Part shown: positions 51,643 to 62,027 of the stretch, piece by piece | How the letters are laid out: each line of letters begins with the position of its first letter | Position numbering within the stretch: position 1 is the first letter of the stretch | DNA from: Deltaproteobacteria bacterium | GTDB lineage: Bacteria; UBA10199; GCA-002796325; JACPFF01 | Length of the DNA: 64,000 nucleotides | Reading direction: 5' to 3' | NCBI GenBank assembly: GCA_016183065.1 | Contig: JACPFF010000006.1 | Span: forward strand, 62,001-126,000 | Made by a program: the position numbers and the translations under genes | Notes under the pieces: model-generated | Databases searched by the model: none | The model's input: only the letters and a program-made list of their open reading frames with translations | What the model was told of the DNA's origin: nothing

Positions 51643-52977
51643 ATGGAGAAGATCACCCTCGATATGACCGGTGTCTTGGCCGATGCCATCGGGGAGCCGC
51701 ATGGTATCACCGCGCAGGAATGGGACGCCATGCTGCCGCGATTACGCACGGCGCAGCAGCGCCTTTGCGAACGGCATGCCATGCATCAGCTCGGCTTTGC
51801 CGAACTCCCCTTTGATCAGGCGACGGTCGAGTCGATCCTGAAGGTTGCGCAGCAAGTCCGGTATCGCTTTGACCATGTGGTCGTTTTGGGCATTGGCGGA
51901 TCGGCCTTAGGTCTGCGCGCCATGTTGGAGGCGTTGCTCAATCCGTCCGTTGTCATGCATGATAGCCTCGATCGGCGATCGGTCCCGACGCTCTCCATTT
52001 TCGACAATGTCGATCCGGACGCCTTTGTCCCGGGTATTCAACAACTCGATTGGCGAATGACGTGCGTCAATGTCGTCAGCAAATCGGGAAAGACCGTGGA
52101 GACGGGGGCGCAATGGCTGATTGTGCGGGAGCTATTGCAGAAGCGATTCGGGTCGCAGCGATGGAAAGACCATGTCATCGTGACGACAGATCCGGCCACC
52201 GGCCCGCTCCGGGCCATGGTGATTTGCGAAGGCCTCAGGAGTTTTGAGGTGCCACCCAATGTGGGGGGGCGATTTTCCGCATTGACGCCCGTGGCACTTT
52301 TTCCCGCCGCGTGTGCCGGCATTGATATTGCCGAGATGATCGCCGGCGCACAGGCCATGGCAGAGCGGTGTTTCAGCGAGGCCATCGAGGAAAACAGTGC
52401 CGCCCAGTTGGCCGGGATCCATTATCTCCTCGATACCGCGCACCAGAAGTCCATGGCGGTCATGATGCCGTATGCCCAGGCTCTGCGCCGTTTCACGGAC
52501 TGGTATGTCCAGCTGCTGGCGGAGAGTCTGGGCAAGCAGGGGCTGGGGCAGACGCCGATCCCCGCCGTCGGGGCCACGGACCAGCATTCTCAACTCCAGC
52601 TCTTTGTTGACGGGCCGAACAACAAGGTGGTCACCATCATGACTGTTGCCCATCACAATTGTGCGGTGACCATCCCGCACACGGATGAGCCGTCTTTTGC
52701 CTTTCTCGGCGGACACGACATGGCAACCTTGCTGCAGGGAGAGGCCATGGCCACGCGCCAGTCCCTGCAGGAGGCGCAGCGACCGACCCTCCATCTCCAG
52801 CTGCCGCGATTATCCCCGCACACCTTCGGTGCATTGCTCTTCTGCTATGAATGGCACGTTGCACTGTTGGGGGAGTTGTACGGGCTTAACGCGTTCGACC
52901 AGCCTGGCGTTGAACGCGGGAAACAGTTGACGCGCGAGCATCTCCGGCAGCAGCGACCAATGCCCTCCGTTGCGTGA
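51643..52977 (+). CDS. pgi: Glucose-6-phosphate isomerase
   Basis: A 444-residue enzyme of glycolysis and gluconeogenesis. The SIS-type motifs VVLGIGGSALGLRAM, NVVSKSGKTVETGAQW, VGGRFSALTPVALFP and QLQLFVDGPNNK are intact. The size matches short bacterial Pgi. Together with the mutase (34309) and the glucan phosphorylase it closes the route from glycogen to fructose-6-phosphate. Its last 92 bases overlap the convergent acyltransferase gene. Confidence 0.94.
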   Translation: MEKITLDMTGVLADAIGEPHGITAQEWDAMLPRLRTAQQRLCERHAMHQLGFAELPFDQATVESILKVAQQVRYRFDHVVVLGIGGSALGLRAMLEALLNPSVVMHDSLDRRSVPTLSIFDNVDPDAFVPGIQQLDWRMTCVNVVSKSGKTVETGAQWLIVRELLQKRFGSQRWKDHVIVTTDPATGPLRAMVICEGLRSFEVPPNVGGRFSALTPVALFPAACAGIDIAEMIAGAQAMAERCFSEAIEENSAAQLAGIHYLLDTAHQKSMAVMMPYAQALRRFTDWYVQLLAESLGKQGLGQTPIPAVGATDQHSQLQLFVDGPNNKVVTIMTVAHHNCAVTIPHTDEPSFAFLGGHDMATLLQGEAMATRQSLQEAQRPTLHLQLPRLSPHTFGALLFCYEWHVALLGELYGLNAFDQPGVERGKQLTREHLRQQRPMPSVA

Positions 52978-53842
52978 GTCCCTCCCCGACCATCTGCTGA
53001 ATCGTCTGCCGGAGTTCCTCGGTGAGCGTATGAATCCGCAACGGATCCTGGAGGAGCTGTTGTGGCAGGCGGTCATAGCGGATCGGTTTTCCAAAGATCA
53101 TGACCCATTGCGACGGGAGGGGGATGAGCCCCATTGGGCCGAGCCAGGGAAAGGTCGGGGTGATGGGAAGGAAGGGGAGGCCAAAAAGTTTTGCAAAGAG
53201 GTGGGTCTTCCACAGGATCGGATGGATCTCTTCTGCACCGACCACGGCGCACGGAATGATGGGGGTCCGCGTCCGGATCGCCAACCGCACCACGCCACCC
53301 CGGCCGAAACGGGAGAGGCGATACCGGTCTTTGTACAGTTTGCTGATCCCCTTGACCCCCTCGGGAAATACCGTGAGGAGTTCGTCATGTTTGAGGAGGC
53401 GTTCCGCATTTTCCGGACAGGCGCGGACACCGCCGACCCGATTGAAGAACGTCCCGATGAACGGCAGATACTGGATCAAATCCTCGACCAGAAACCGGGT
53501 CATGCGATGCTGACGATGGTGCTTGAAGACGGCCATGTGAATCATCGCCCCGTCATAGGCGAGGGTGCCGGAGTGGTTGGCGACGATCAAGGCGCGTCCC
53601 TTGGCGGGAATATGATGCACCCCGCGGGCCTGGACCCGCCAATAGGTGTCATACATAAAATCGAACAGGGGACGGACGCGTTCCATAAAGCCCAAGTCGC
53701 GGCCGAATTCGTCGACATCGTCATCCAGGGCGTTGGGCGCGGCAAACGAGTGCCAGGCGCGTGCGACATGCTCCAGCAATTCCAGTAACTGGGGATGGTC
53801 ACGCACTGTCTGATGCAGCAGTGTCTTCAGTGGTGTCGTCAT
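52886..53842 (-). CDS. PlsC-like lysophospholipid acyltransferase
   Basis: A 318-residue acyltransferase. The catalytic block reads NHSGTLAYDGAM, an H-x6-D version of the usual HX4D motif found in a subfamily with NHSG, and the substrate motif is VFPEGVKG. RPLFDFMYDTYWRVQARGVHHIP stands upstream, as in that subfamily. The acyl chain and acceptor are unknown. ATG 53842 overlaps the SDR gene by 44 bases. The 3' end overlaps pgi by 92 bases, and the final 30 residues, which lie in that overlap, are probably not conserved. Confidence 0.85.
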   Translation of the reverse strand: MTTPLKTLLHQTVRDHPQLLELLEHVARAWHSFAAPNALDDDVDEFGRDLGFMERVRPLFDFMYDTYWRVQARGVHHIPAKGRALIVANHSGTLAYDGAMIHMAVFKHHRQHRMTRFLVEDLIQYLPFIGTFFNRVGGVRACPENAERLLKHDELLTVFPEGVKGISKLYKDRYRLSRFGRGGVVRLAIRTRTPIIPCAVVGAEEIHPILWKTHLFAKLFGLPFLPITPTFPWLGPMGLIPLPSQWVMIFGKPIRYDRLPQQLLQDPLRIHTLTEELRQTIQQMVGEGLTQRRALVAAAGDARASTVSRVQRQAGRTR

Positions 53843-54794
53843 GGCCTTGCCCTTCCTGAAAACTGAAGAGGACCTCCTGTAATGAATAGACGGGATGAAA
53901 GGCGAGCGCTTTTTTTGCCTTCTCCCCATCGGCAATGCAGGGATACTGCAAAAAATGGATGTGGGAGGGGGGCGTCGGTTGCAAATTCAGATGCCACAAG
54001 GTTTGAAAGGTGTTCCACAGCACGGCACGTGGCAGGGGAATCCGGACCTTGCCGACCGTGGCCAGTGCGCGGGAGAGTGGCAAGACGCCATCGCCGACGA
54101 TATTGAATGCCCCGGCGGCATCTTTCTCAATCGCCAGGAGAAAGGCGCGCAGGACGTCGTTTTCGTGGACATATTGCACCAGCGGATCAAAACCGAGCAC
54201 GGTCGGAATGACCGGTTTTTTCAGCAGGTGTGTCTTGTAGTTGCGGATCTTGGGACCCAAGATCGTGCAGGGACGCATGATGGTCACGACAGAGTGCGGA
54301 TGCTGTCTGGCAAAGGTCGCGACCTGTTCCTCCACATCGATCTTGTCACGGAGAAACGCACTGAGACTGCCACCCCGCAGCGGATGCGTCTCCGACAGAA
54401 AGTTGGGATTGTCGGGAAAGGCGCCGTAGACTTCCGTCGTTGAACTCAGGATCACCTTGCGGATCTTGGCGGCATTCACCGCGTGGAGCAGGTGCATGGT
54501 GCCGATCGACTGGAGTTCGTGCGAATATTCCTCGTGACGCTTCGGCTGGGAGTGGAGCGCGGCGTGGACCACGAGATCGCACTGGTGCCGCCGCAGAATC
54601 TCCGCCAGGTGCTCGTTTGCGTATGGTGCCGTCAGGTCACAGTCGATACCTTCCACCCGCGGTGCGGTGATGGGCGGCGGCAGCCGGTCGATGGCGAGGC
54701 ACCGCGGCCCCCGTTTGCGGCTCGACAAGGCCTCGAGGAGCATCTTGCCGATAAATCCGGTCGTGCCGGTGATGGCAATGCTACGGTGCTTCAT
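53799..54794 (-). CDS. NAD-dependent epimerase/dehydratase-like SDR
   Basis: A 331-residue extended SDR. The NAD-binding ITGTTGFIGKMLLEALSS is clear, as are CDLVVHAAL and VILSSTTEVYGAFP. The active-site YxxxK appears as FLRDK, so the Tyr is Phe; some SDR_e relatives beside acyltransferase genes show the same. Sugar epimerase activity is therefore doubtful. It is coupled to the acyltransferase gene, and the pair recurs in deltaproteobacterial-type genomes (recalled, not checked). Confidence 0.82.
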   Translation of the reverse strand: MKHRSIAITGTTGFIGKMLLEALSSRKRGPRCLAIDRLPPPITAPRVEGIDCDLTAPYANEHLAEILRRHQCDLVVHAALHSQPKRHEEYSHELQSIGTMHLLHAVNAAKIRKVILSSTTEVYGAFPDNPNFLSETHPLRGGSLSAFLRDKIDVEEQVATFARQHPHSVVTIMRPCTILGPKIRNYKTHLLKKPVIPTVLGFDPLVQYVHENDVLRAFLLAIEKDAAGAFNIVGDGVLPLSRALATVGKVRIPLPRAVLWNTFQTLWHLNLQPTPPSHIHFLQYPCIADGEKAKKALAFHPVYSLQEVLFSFQEGQGHDDTTEDTAASDSA

Positions 54795-54945
54795 GCGATG
54801 GCGGGGAGACTAGCATAGGGGCCATGGTCATCACAAGCAAACTGCGGGGGACATGAGAGTGAGATCGATGGGTTTTCATCGAATAATTTTAGGTAGATCT
54901 AATGATGCTTCGTGGGCAAGGCTCTGTAGGTCCGCAAGACTCATT

Positions 54946-55010
54946 ATCGGAAATGATATTGGCAATATTTAGTATTTACAATTTCCGATATTACCGATAT
55001 ATTGCCAGTA
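54946..55010 (+). repeat. Two interleaved inverted repeats upstream of the AlbA_2 regulator
   Basis: ATCGGAAAT (54946-54954) is the perfect inverse of ATTTCCGAT (54981-54989). TATTGGCAATAT (54957-54968) is the near-perfect inverse (11 of 12) of ATATTGCCAGTA (54999-55010). The order is A-B-A'-B', and B' ends on the A of the start codon at 55010. This looks like an operator for an autoregulating DNA-binding protein. Confidence 0.6.
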
Positions 55011-56329
55011 TGGCAAAATTGACGATAGCGCAACTGGTGCAAGAAGGGGAAGGATACCTGGTCGAGTTTAAGGAATCTCCGGCACATCTCGAAAAGGAGA
55101 TGACTGCATTTGCCAATGCCAATGGAGGAACGATTTATATCGGGATTTCCGATCGGGGAAAGATTGTGCCAATTGCCCTGACGAACCGACTTCGGGCACA
55201 GATACAGGCTGCGGCCCGAAGCTGTGAACCACCGCCGGGCGTCCAGCTCGGGAGCCATGGCCCCTTGATCGCAGTGCATGTACAGGAAAGTTCCGACAAG
55301 CCCGTCCGCGCCCCCAACGGGTTCTTTCTCCGCATTGGTGCCAGTTCACAGAAACTCACCAGGAACGAAATCTTTGCCTTTGCTGTCAAAGAGGCGAAAA
55401 TATTATTTGATACGCAACTGTATGTTGAACACCCCGCAAACGAACTCTTAAATATTCGGCAGCTTGAACATTTTCGTGATCAGGCCCGTCTTGAGATCAA
55501 TGTCGACAATCTCACCTTGCTGGAAAATTTGGGCTGTCTGAAAAGACAGAAACAGACACCATATTTGACGTATGCAGGCATTTTACTTTTTTCACAGGAT
55601 CCGCAGAAAATATTTCCCCATGCCATCATTACTATGCTGCATATGGAAGATGTGGCGACCATTGCCGAACAAAAAATTTTCGGCGGTACCCTATTGCATC
55701 AGGTCGAACAGGCCTTCCGTTTCTTGACGACACATCTGCGGTCTCATCCCTCCATCGAGACGTTGCGCCGTTCGGAACACTTAGAACTTCCCGAATCTGT
55801 ATTGCGAGAGTTATTGGTCAATGCGGTGGTGCATCGAGATTATTTTGAGCGATCGGCGGATGTGACTGTGAAAATCCTTCCCGATTCCATTGAATTTTCA
55901 AATCCAGGCCGTGTCAGCGATCATATTCCTCTCGATGCCGTCTATGGGAAAAGCTATCGCCGCAATCCGATGATTGCGGACCTCTTTTACCGCGCGCGGT
56001 ATATTGAACGTGCTGGGACCGGTCTGCTGCGCGTGAAAAAAGTGCTCAATGATCTCGGGCTTCCTGATTTGCGCATTGAGGAGGAGGGACCATTTGTCAT
56101 TGCAACGTTGACTCGCCGCACGGGTGCCTTCATTCGAGCCGAACTCACAGACCGACAACAGCAGTTCATGCAAATGCCCTCGACATTCTTTCCGTTCTCC
56201 GCAGCGGCGTATGCCCGCCATTTTTGTATTAGTGAACGTGCAGCGCGCCTCGATATCAAATCATTAGTGCAGAAAAAAATACTGATTACGATTCGACATG
56301 GTCGACACATTCGTTATGCGTTGGCGTGA
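55010..56329 (+). CDS. AlbA_2-HATPase_c_4 putative transcriptional regulator
   Basis: A 439-residue protein. The N-terminal AlbA_2 (Schlafen-like, DUF4062-class relatives) domain shows EFKESPAHLEKEMTAFANAN and GGTIYIGISDRG. The middle carries the RecG-type HATPase_c_4 domain with LRELLVNAVVHRDYFERS and SIEFSNPGRVSDHIP. The C-terminus may be a winged helix. Its base composition is more AT-rich than the neighbours, and it stands alone between oppositely oriented genes, so transfer is likely. Such proteins are annotated as transcriptional regulators or ATP-binding proteins, and some belong to defence islands; no partner gene is beside it. Autoregulation through the repeats at 54946-55010 is inference. 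Confidence 0.85.
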   Translation: MAKLTIAQLVQEGEGYLVEFKESPAHLEKEMTAFANANGGTIYIGISDRGKIVPIALTNRLRAQIQAAARSCEPPPGVQLGSHGPLIAVHVQESSDKPVRAPNGFFLRIGASSQKLTRNEIFAFAVKEAKILFDTQLYVEHPANELLNIRQLEHFRDQARLEINVDNLTLLENLGCLKRQKQTPYLTYAGILLFSQDPQKIFPHAIITMLHMEDVATIAEQKIFGGTLLHQVEQAFRFLTTHLRSHPSIETLRRSEHLELPESVLRELLVNAVVHRDYFERSADVTVKILPDSIEFSNPGRVSDHIPLDAVYGKSYRRNPMIADLFYRARYIERAGTGLLRVKKVLNDLGLPDLRIEEEGPFVIATLTRRTGAFIRAELTDRQQQFMQMPSTFFPFSAAAYARHFCISERAARLDIKSLVQKKILITIRHGRHIRYALA

Positions 56330-56374
56330 GATTTGCGAGACGGCTGCAAAACAGCGCATACTGTGCAGAGGCCC

Positions 56375-57769
<1,395 letters not shown>

Positions 57770-58543
57770 TTATCCCGCGGCGACGAGCTGTTCCATGGGG
57801 CTGCTGGGACTGGCATGCAGGCGCACCGGCATGCGTCCCGCCAGATAGGCGAGGCGTCCGGCATCAATCGCGTACCGCATGGCCCGGGCCATGGTGATGG
57901 GATCCTCGGCCTCTGCCACCGCCGTATTCATCAAGACGGCCGTGCATCCGAGTTCCATGGCAATGGCCGCATCGGACGCCGTTCCCACGCCCGCGTCGAC
58001 AATGACGGGGATCTGGGCGCGTGCCACGATCAGCCGGATGTTGTGCGGATTCCGCACGCCCTGGCCTGAGCCGATCGGCGCTGCAAGCGGCATCACGGCC
58101 GCGCAGCCCACGTCTTCCAATTTTTTGCAGACGATGGGGTCGTCCGTACAATAGGGGAGGACCGTAAAGCCCTCTTTCACCAGTGACGCCGCGGCCTCGA
58201 GTGTTGCCTCGTTGTCGGGGAAGAGCGTCTCCGGGTCGCCGATCACCTCAATCTTGACGAGCGGGGTGTCGAGCAACTCCCGCGCCAGATGGGCGGTGAA
58301 GAGCGCGTCCTTCACGCTATAGCACCCGGCGGTATTCGGGAGGATCGTATAGCGAGCCCGATCGAGGTGATGGAGCAGATTTTCCTCCGGCCGTCCATCG
58401 CGCTTGACGCGCCGAATGGCGACCGTGACCATCTCGGTGCCACTCGTCTCCAGGGCCTCGCGCATGTGCTCAAAGGACGTATACTTACCTGTGCCAAGAA
58501 TCAGTCGCGATGCCATGGTGTGACAACCAATGGTATACGTCAT
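57770..58543 (-). CDS. thiG: Thiazole synthase
   Basis: A 257-residue TIM-barrel enzyme that builds the thiazole phosphate moiety from DXP, dehydroglycine and ThiS thiocarboxylate. [38 protein letters not shown], and [21 protein letters not shown] are diagnostic, with the Schiff-base lysine expected in [11 protein letters not shown] 58543 follows AAAGGAG; a 13-residue longer form is less likely. It follows thiS after 42 bases. Dehydroglycine would come from ThiO or ThiH, neither of which is in the window. Confidence 0.95.
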   Translation of the reverse strand: MTYTIGCHTMASRLILGTGKYTSFEHMREALETSGTEMVTVAIRRVKRDGRPEENLLHHLDRARYTILPNTAGCYSVKDALFTAHLARELLDTPLVKIEVIGDPETLFPDNEATLEAAASLVKEGFTVLPYCTDDPIVCKKLEDVGCAAVMPLAAPIGSGQGVRNPHNIRLIVARAQIPVIVDAGVGTASDAAIAMELGCTAVLMNTAVAEAEDPITMARAMRYAIDAGRLAYLAGRMPVRLHASPSSPMEQLVAAG

Positions 58544-58585
58544 CTGCGGCTCCTTTTGTCGGTGTCTCTCTGCTATCGTCATGAC

Positions 58586-58786
58586 TTACCCTCCACCAAC
58601 GGCCTGGACGACCTCAACATGATCCCCGTCGCTGAGACGGACGTCCGCATAGGTTGATCGTGGAATCACGCGATCGTTAATGGCCACGGCCATATGCCCA
58701 TACATCCGCACGTGCTCTGCGAGCACCGCGGCCAGCGTTGCGGTGTCAGTGATGTCGAGTGTCCGGTCGTTGAGTGTGATCTGCAT
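58586..58786 (-). CDS. thiS: Sulfur carrier protein ThiS
   Basis: A 66-residue beta-grasp protein ending in VVQAVGGG, with the Gly-Gly tail that is adenylated and thiocarboxylated. VRMYGHMAVAINDRVIPRSTYADVRL matches family spacing (partial). The first gene after the riboswitch, it has GGGAGGG seven bases before ATG 58786. No ThiF is encoded beside it, so the rhodanese-MoeB fusion at 38680 is a possible activator. Confidence 0.94.
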   Translation of the reverse strand: MQITLNDRTLDITDTATLAAVLAEHVRMYGHMAVAINDRVIPRSTYADVRLSDGDHVEVVQAVGGG

Positions 58787-58832
58787 CGCTTCCCTCCCGC
58801 CAGTCGTGCTGGCGAGTCCGTCGGATTCAGAG

Positions 58833-58901
58833 ACGGACGCTGGTGTCAGCCAGATCAGGTTCTAAGGGTTTTTCTCAGCCAGTATTGGCACCCCTAGCGA
58901 C
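58833..58901 (-). promoter_or_regulatory. TPP riboswitch (THI element)
   Basis: Read on the - strand, GGGGTGCC, GGCTGAGA, AACCTGATCTGG and ACCAGCG occur in the order and spacing of the thiamine pyrophosphate aptamer, here with a GTCGCT/AGCG closing stem. Downstream, TCCGTC and GACGGA (58817-58837) can pair only when the end of the aptamer is open, and CGCCAG/CTGGCG (58798-58814) abuts the thiS ribosome site. Translation of thiS is therefore the likely target, with TPP turning it off, as is usual. Confidence 0.92.
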
Positions 58902-59014
58902 GTCCACGTGCGTATCAGGGCCTCTCACGACTGTCAATTCTTCTGACCATGGGGGACCTCGAAAAACCGCCCATCTGCGTTGTTGCCCGCGCACTCGCCG
59001 TCTGGCCATGTCGT

Positions 59015-59098
59015 GGGGCCCAGCGCGCACCGCGCGCGAGAGGGGGGGACCCAACGGGCTTTGCCCGTTGGGGGGGCGACGTGAGCCCCTCCAATAGT
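59015..59098 (+). repeat. Dispersed palindromic repeat, copy C
   Basis: Third copy of the element at 8238 and 14471, upstream of the metallo-hydrolase stop and beyond the TPP riboswitch. From CGCGCGAGAG to AATAGT it matches copy B at nearly every base. The left end, before CAGCGCGCACC, differs (GTCGTGGGGCC). The 10-base hairpin CCCAACGGGC/GCCCGTTGGG is kept. The remaining bases of the 320-base gap 58787-59106 hold the riboswitch, its leader and no gene. Confidence 0.75.
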
Positions 59099-59106
59099 CG
59101 CCCTGT

Positions 59107-59883
59107 TCACGCCGTCATGAACGGCACGTCGAGCCCCTCACCCGGCTCGACAATATGGAGCCGATGCTGCAGATTGCGCTGTGACGACAATCGTGCGAGG
59201 CGCTGGATCTCCCGCCGGCTGCCACCGAGTCCGTGAAAGGTCCCCCAGTGGATCGGCACGGCGTGCGCGGCCTGCAGGTCACTCATGGCCCGCAACCATT
59301 CTTCGGCGTTGATGGGGCGGGCAGGAGAGGCCCAACGCGGGAGAAATCCGCCCAAGGGGAGCAACGCGAGTGCCACAGGTCCCAGGTGTCCGACTTCGGC
59401 AAAGTGGGTGCCATAGCTCGAATCCGCGGCATAATAAAGGGCGTGGGATCCCCACTGGATTCGGTAGCCGTTCACCCCGCGAAAACGCCAGCCCGGAATC
59501 AGTCGTCCCCCATAATGTCGCACGGGAACCGGGGTAATCGTCAGTGTGGCTGTCAGGGGATGGGAGATCCAATGCGCGACTTCGAGCACGGGATTTTGGA
59601 TGAACGGATGGAGTGCCGCTGCAGTGCCGGTAGGGACAATCATCGGGACGTCGCGCGGGAAATACTTGAATGCCGAGATGTCGAGGTGATCATAATGCGT
59701 ATGCGTAAGGAGGACCGCTGTGATCGGCGGCAGCATGGCGGGATCGACCGTGAGCGACTTGCATCGCCGCGCCCAGAGAACGCGGGTGCCAAAATGCGGG
59801 TCGGTGAGGAGTGCTTCGCCGGCCATCTCGATCAGGCATGTGGCATGACCAATGTAGGTAATATGTGCCGGTGCATCCCCCAT
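59107..59883 (-). CDS. Metallo-beta-lactamase-fold hydrolase (UlaG/NAPE-PLD-like)
   Basis: A 258-residue metal-dependent hydrolase. The N-terminal TYIGHATCLIEMAGEALLTDP and the metal site THTHYDHLDI are typical, followed by ADSSYGTHFAEVG and HWGTFHGLG with the last ligand histidine. Relatives are N-acyl-phosphatidylethanolamine phospholipase D-like proteins and UlaG lactonases; the substrate is unknown. Family similarity starts at ATG 59883, although the frame is open far upstream; that part is antisense to alr. No clear ribosome site is seen. Confidence 0.85.
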   Translation of the reverse strand: MGDAPAHITYIGHATCLIEMAGEALLTDPHFGTRVLWARRCKSLTVDPAMLPPITAVLLTHTHYDHLDISAFKYFPRDVPMIVPTGTAAALHPFIQNPVLEVAHWISHPLTATLTITPVPVRHYGGRLIPGWRFRGVNGYRIQWGSHALYYAADSSYGTHFAEVGHLGPVALALLPLGGFLPRWASPARPINAEEWLRAMSDLQAAHAVPIHWGTFHGLGGSRREIQRLARLSSQRNLQHRLHIVEPGEGLDVPFMTA

Positions 59884-59994
59884 CGCCGAACGGTTGTATG
59901 ATTCAGACGTCGCGGATGGCAAGGAGAAAAGGACGACCACAAAAGGAGAAAAGGACGACTTGCACTTGTCTCCCGACCGTTCTACAACGTCCCG

Positions 59995-61212
59995 ATGATC
60001 GACACCGTCGTGCACACGTCGAACATGGGACACCACCTTCGTCCGACATGGGTCGAAATTCATCAGTCCGCCTTGCAACGGAATTTCCACGTGGTGCGTG
60101 AGAGTGTGGGCCAGGCGATCGGGATCATCGCCATGGTCAAGGCCGATGCCTATGGGCATGGGGCGGTCCCTGTTGCGCGCTGGTGTGTGGAGGCTGGTGC
60201 AGAGGCCCTGGGCGTTGCCACCTTGGAAGAGGGGATCGAACTGCGCGATGCCGGTCTGACCTGTCCGATTCTCGTCATGTGTGGACTCGCAGGACAGGGG
60301 GCGGTGGCAGCGGACGTTGCTGTGGCACAGAATTTCACCTGCGTGGTCCATTCCGCAGAGACGCTCCGCCTCTTGGACACGGCGGCAAAGCGCCGCAGCA
60401 GCGCGGCGTCGGTCCATCTCAAGATCGATACCGGGATGACCCGGATGGGGATGCGACCGGAATCCCTCATGCATCTGCTCGATGCGCTGGACCAGTCCCC
60501 CGCGGTCCGGGTCGCTGGGGTCATGACGCACTTGGCCCACGTGGTGGATCGGGAGAGTACAGCGCGGCAAGTGGCGTGCTTTACGGAAACGGCGGCGATC
60601 ATTCGTCGCCATCTCCGCGGCCCCCTCGTGTGGCATCTCGGGAATAGCGCAGCGGTGTTGGAACGCCGTCTTGGACGGGAGGAGTGGTGTGCCCCGTTTG
60701 CCCTGGCCGCCGGGGATCGTTTCGCGGTACGCCCCGGGATTATGCTCTATGGCATTCTCCCGTTTTCCAAATATGCCGGTGGTACGCCGCTTGCACCGGT
60801 CATGTCGCTCAAGAGCCGCTGGATCCTGATCAAGCACGTCCCTGCGGACACGGCTGTGAGTTACAGCGGGACATGGCGTACGGCACGGCCGTCGCGACTG
60901 GCGGTGCTCCCCGTGGGCTATGCCGACGGCTATCCCTGGGGATTGGCCAATCACGGCGTGGTCCTCGCGTGCGGGCGTCGGCTGCCGGTGGTGGGACGCG
61001 TCACCATGGATATGACGATCTGCGATGTCACCGATCTTGCGCAGGCGCGCGTCGGTGACACCGTGACCCTGCTCGGTGCCGAGGGAAACGATGTGATGAC
61101 GGCGGAAGAGATGGCCGAGCGGTGCCAGACGATTCCCTACGAGATTGTCTGCCGCATGTCGAAACGGGTCCCGCGCATCTATCTCCCTGCTCTGTCATCG
61201 GAGGCCCCGTAA
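59995..61212 (+). CDS. alr: Alanine racemase
   Basis: A 405-residue PLP enzyme that makes D-alanine for peptidoglycan. The PLP lysine is in MVKADAYGHG (Lys49), the substrate-loop lysine segment is LKIDTGMTRMG, GIMLYGILP matches the family, and the C-terminal VGRVTMDMTICDVTDL is intact. It is a little longer than usual at the N-terminus, so ATG 60025 is an alternative start; neither ATG has a good ribosome site. Its stop overlaps the mlaE start by one base. Confidence 0.94.
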   Translation: MIDTVVHTSNMGHHLRPTWVEIHQSALQRNFHVVRESVGQAIGIIAMVKADAYGHGAVPVARWCVEAGAEALGVATLEEGIELRDAGLTCPILVMCGLAGQGAVAADVAVAQNFTCVVHSAETLRLLDTAAKRRSSAASVHLKIDTGMTRMGMRPESLMHLLDALDQSPAVRVAGVMTHLAHVVDRESTARQVACFTETAAIIRRHLRGPLVWHLGNSAAVLERRLGREEWCAPFALAAGDRFAVRPGIMLYGILPFSKYAGGTPLAPVMSLKSRWILIKHVPADTAVSYSGTWRTARPSRLAVLPVGYADGYPWGLANHGVVLACGRRLPVVGRVTMDMTICDVTDLAQARVGDTVTLLGAEGNDVMTAEEMAERCQTIPYEIVCRMSKRVPRIYLPALSSEAP

Positions 61213-62027
61213 TGGAACGGCTGCTGGGCCTGGTGCAACCAGTCGTGACGCCATTGGGCGAGGTCGTTGTCTTGACGCTCCGGGCCCTCGGACGCTGGTG
61301 TCTCTTTGCGCGGGAAGTGATCCGCTGGATGCCGCGACGACCACGGCGGTGGCATCTCTTTTTTGAATCGTGCGAATTTGTCGGTGTGCAGTCGACGCCG
61401 ATTATTGTGCTGACCGGGGTCTTTGTCGGGATGGTTTTTGCCTTGCAAACCGGGAAGGCCTTTGCCCTCTTCAATGCGGAAAATCTCGTGGGGGCGACCA
61501 TCGGACTGTCGCTGACGCGGGAGATCGGGCCGGTCTTTACCGCCCTGATGGTCGTGGCACGGGCCTGTTCCTCCATGGCCGCCCAGATCGGGAGCATGCG
61601 CGTCACGGAACAGATCGATGCCCTGGAGACTCTGGCGGTGGATCCCATCCATTATCTGGCGGTGCCCCGGGTCGTGGCGACCACGATCATGACGCCGCTC
61701 CTCACGGCCCTCTTCAATTTTGTCGGCGTCATTGGCGGCTATATGGTCGCGGTCGGCATTCTGCAGATCGACGAGGGCCCCCTCCTCGATCGGCTCTATC
61801 ATTATGTGGATATGGAAGACCTGTGGGGCGGTCTCTGCAAGGCCGCGTGCTTTGGATTTCTCATTTCGGTGATCAGTTGTTACAGTGGCTATACCACGCG
61901 GGGCGGCGCCCAGGGCGTTGGGCGGGCGACAACGCGCGCCGTGGTGATTTCCAGCGTCACGATTCTCGTCGTCGATTACTTTCTGACCGCGTGGATTCTC
62001 GAATTTATTTCACCGCCGAGCATGTGA
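61212..62027 (+). CDS. mlaE: Phospholipid ABC transporter permease MlaE
   Basis: A 271-residue inner-membrane permease of the Mla lipid transport system. The family pattern is STPIIVLTGVFVGMVFALQ, SLTREIGPVFTALMVVAR, and the C-terminal LISVISCYSGYTTRGGAQGVG with the conserved glycine pattern. An N-terminal amphipathic helix precedes it. ATG 61212 overlaps the alr stop by one base and its own stop overlaps the mlaF start, so alr-mlaE-mlaF-mlaD is one operon. Confidence 0.94.
   Translation: MERLLGLVQPVVTPLGEVVVLTLRALGRWCLFAREVIRWMPRRPRRWHLFFESCEFVGVQSTPIIVLTGVFVGMVFALQTGKAFALFNAENLVGATIGLSLTREIGPVFTALMVVARACSSMAAQIGSMRVTEQIDALETLAVDPIHYLAVPRVVATTIMTPLLTALFNFVGVIGGYMVAVGILQIDEGPLLDRLYHYVDMEDLWGGLCKAACFGFLISVISCYSGYTTRGGAQGVGRATTRAVVISSVTILVVDYFLTAWILEFISPPSM

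Noticed and set aside
54795-54945. Extra upstream start for the AlbA_2 regulator at 54902
   Set aside because: The extension would cover the inverted repeats and has no family similarity or ribosome site; ATG 55010 gives the family N-terminus.
59884-60954. N-terminal extension of the metallo-hydrolase frame, antisense to alr
   Set aside because: The metallo-hydrolase family begins at 59883, and the extension has no domain and lies over alr.
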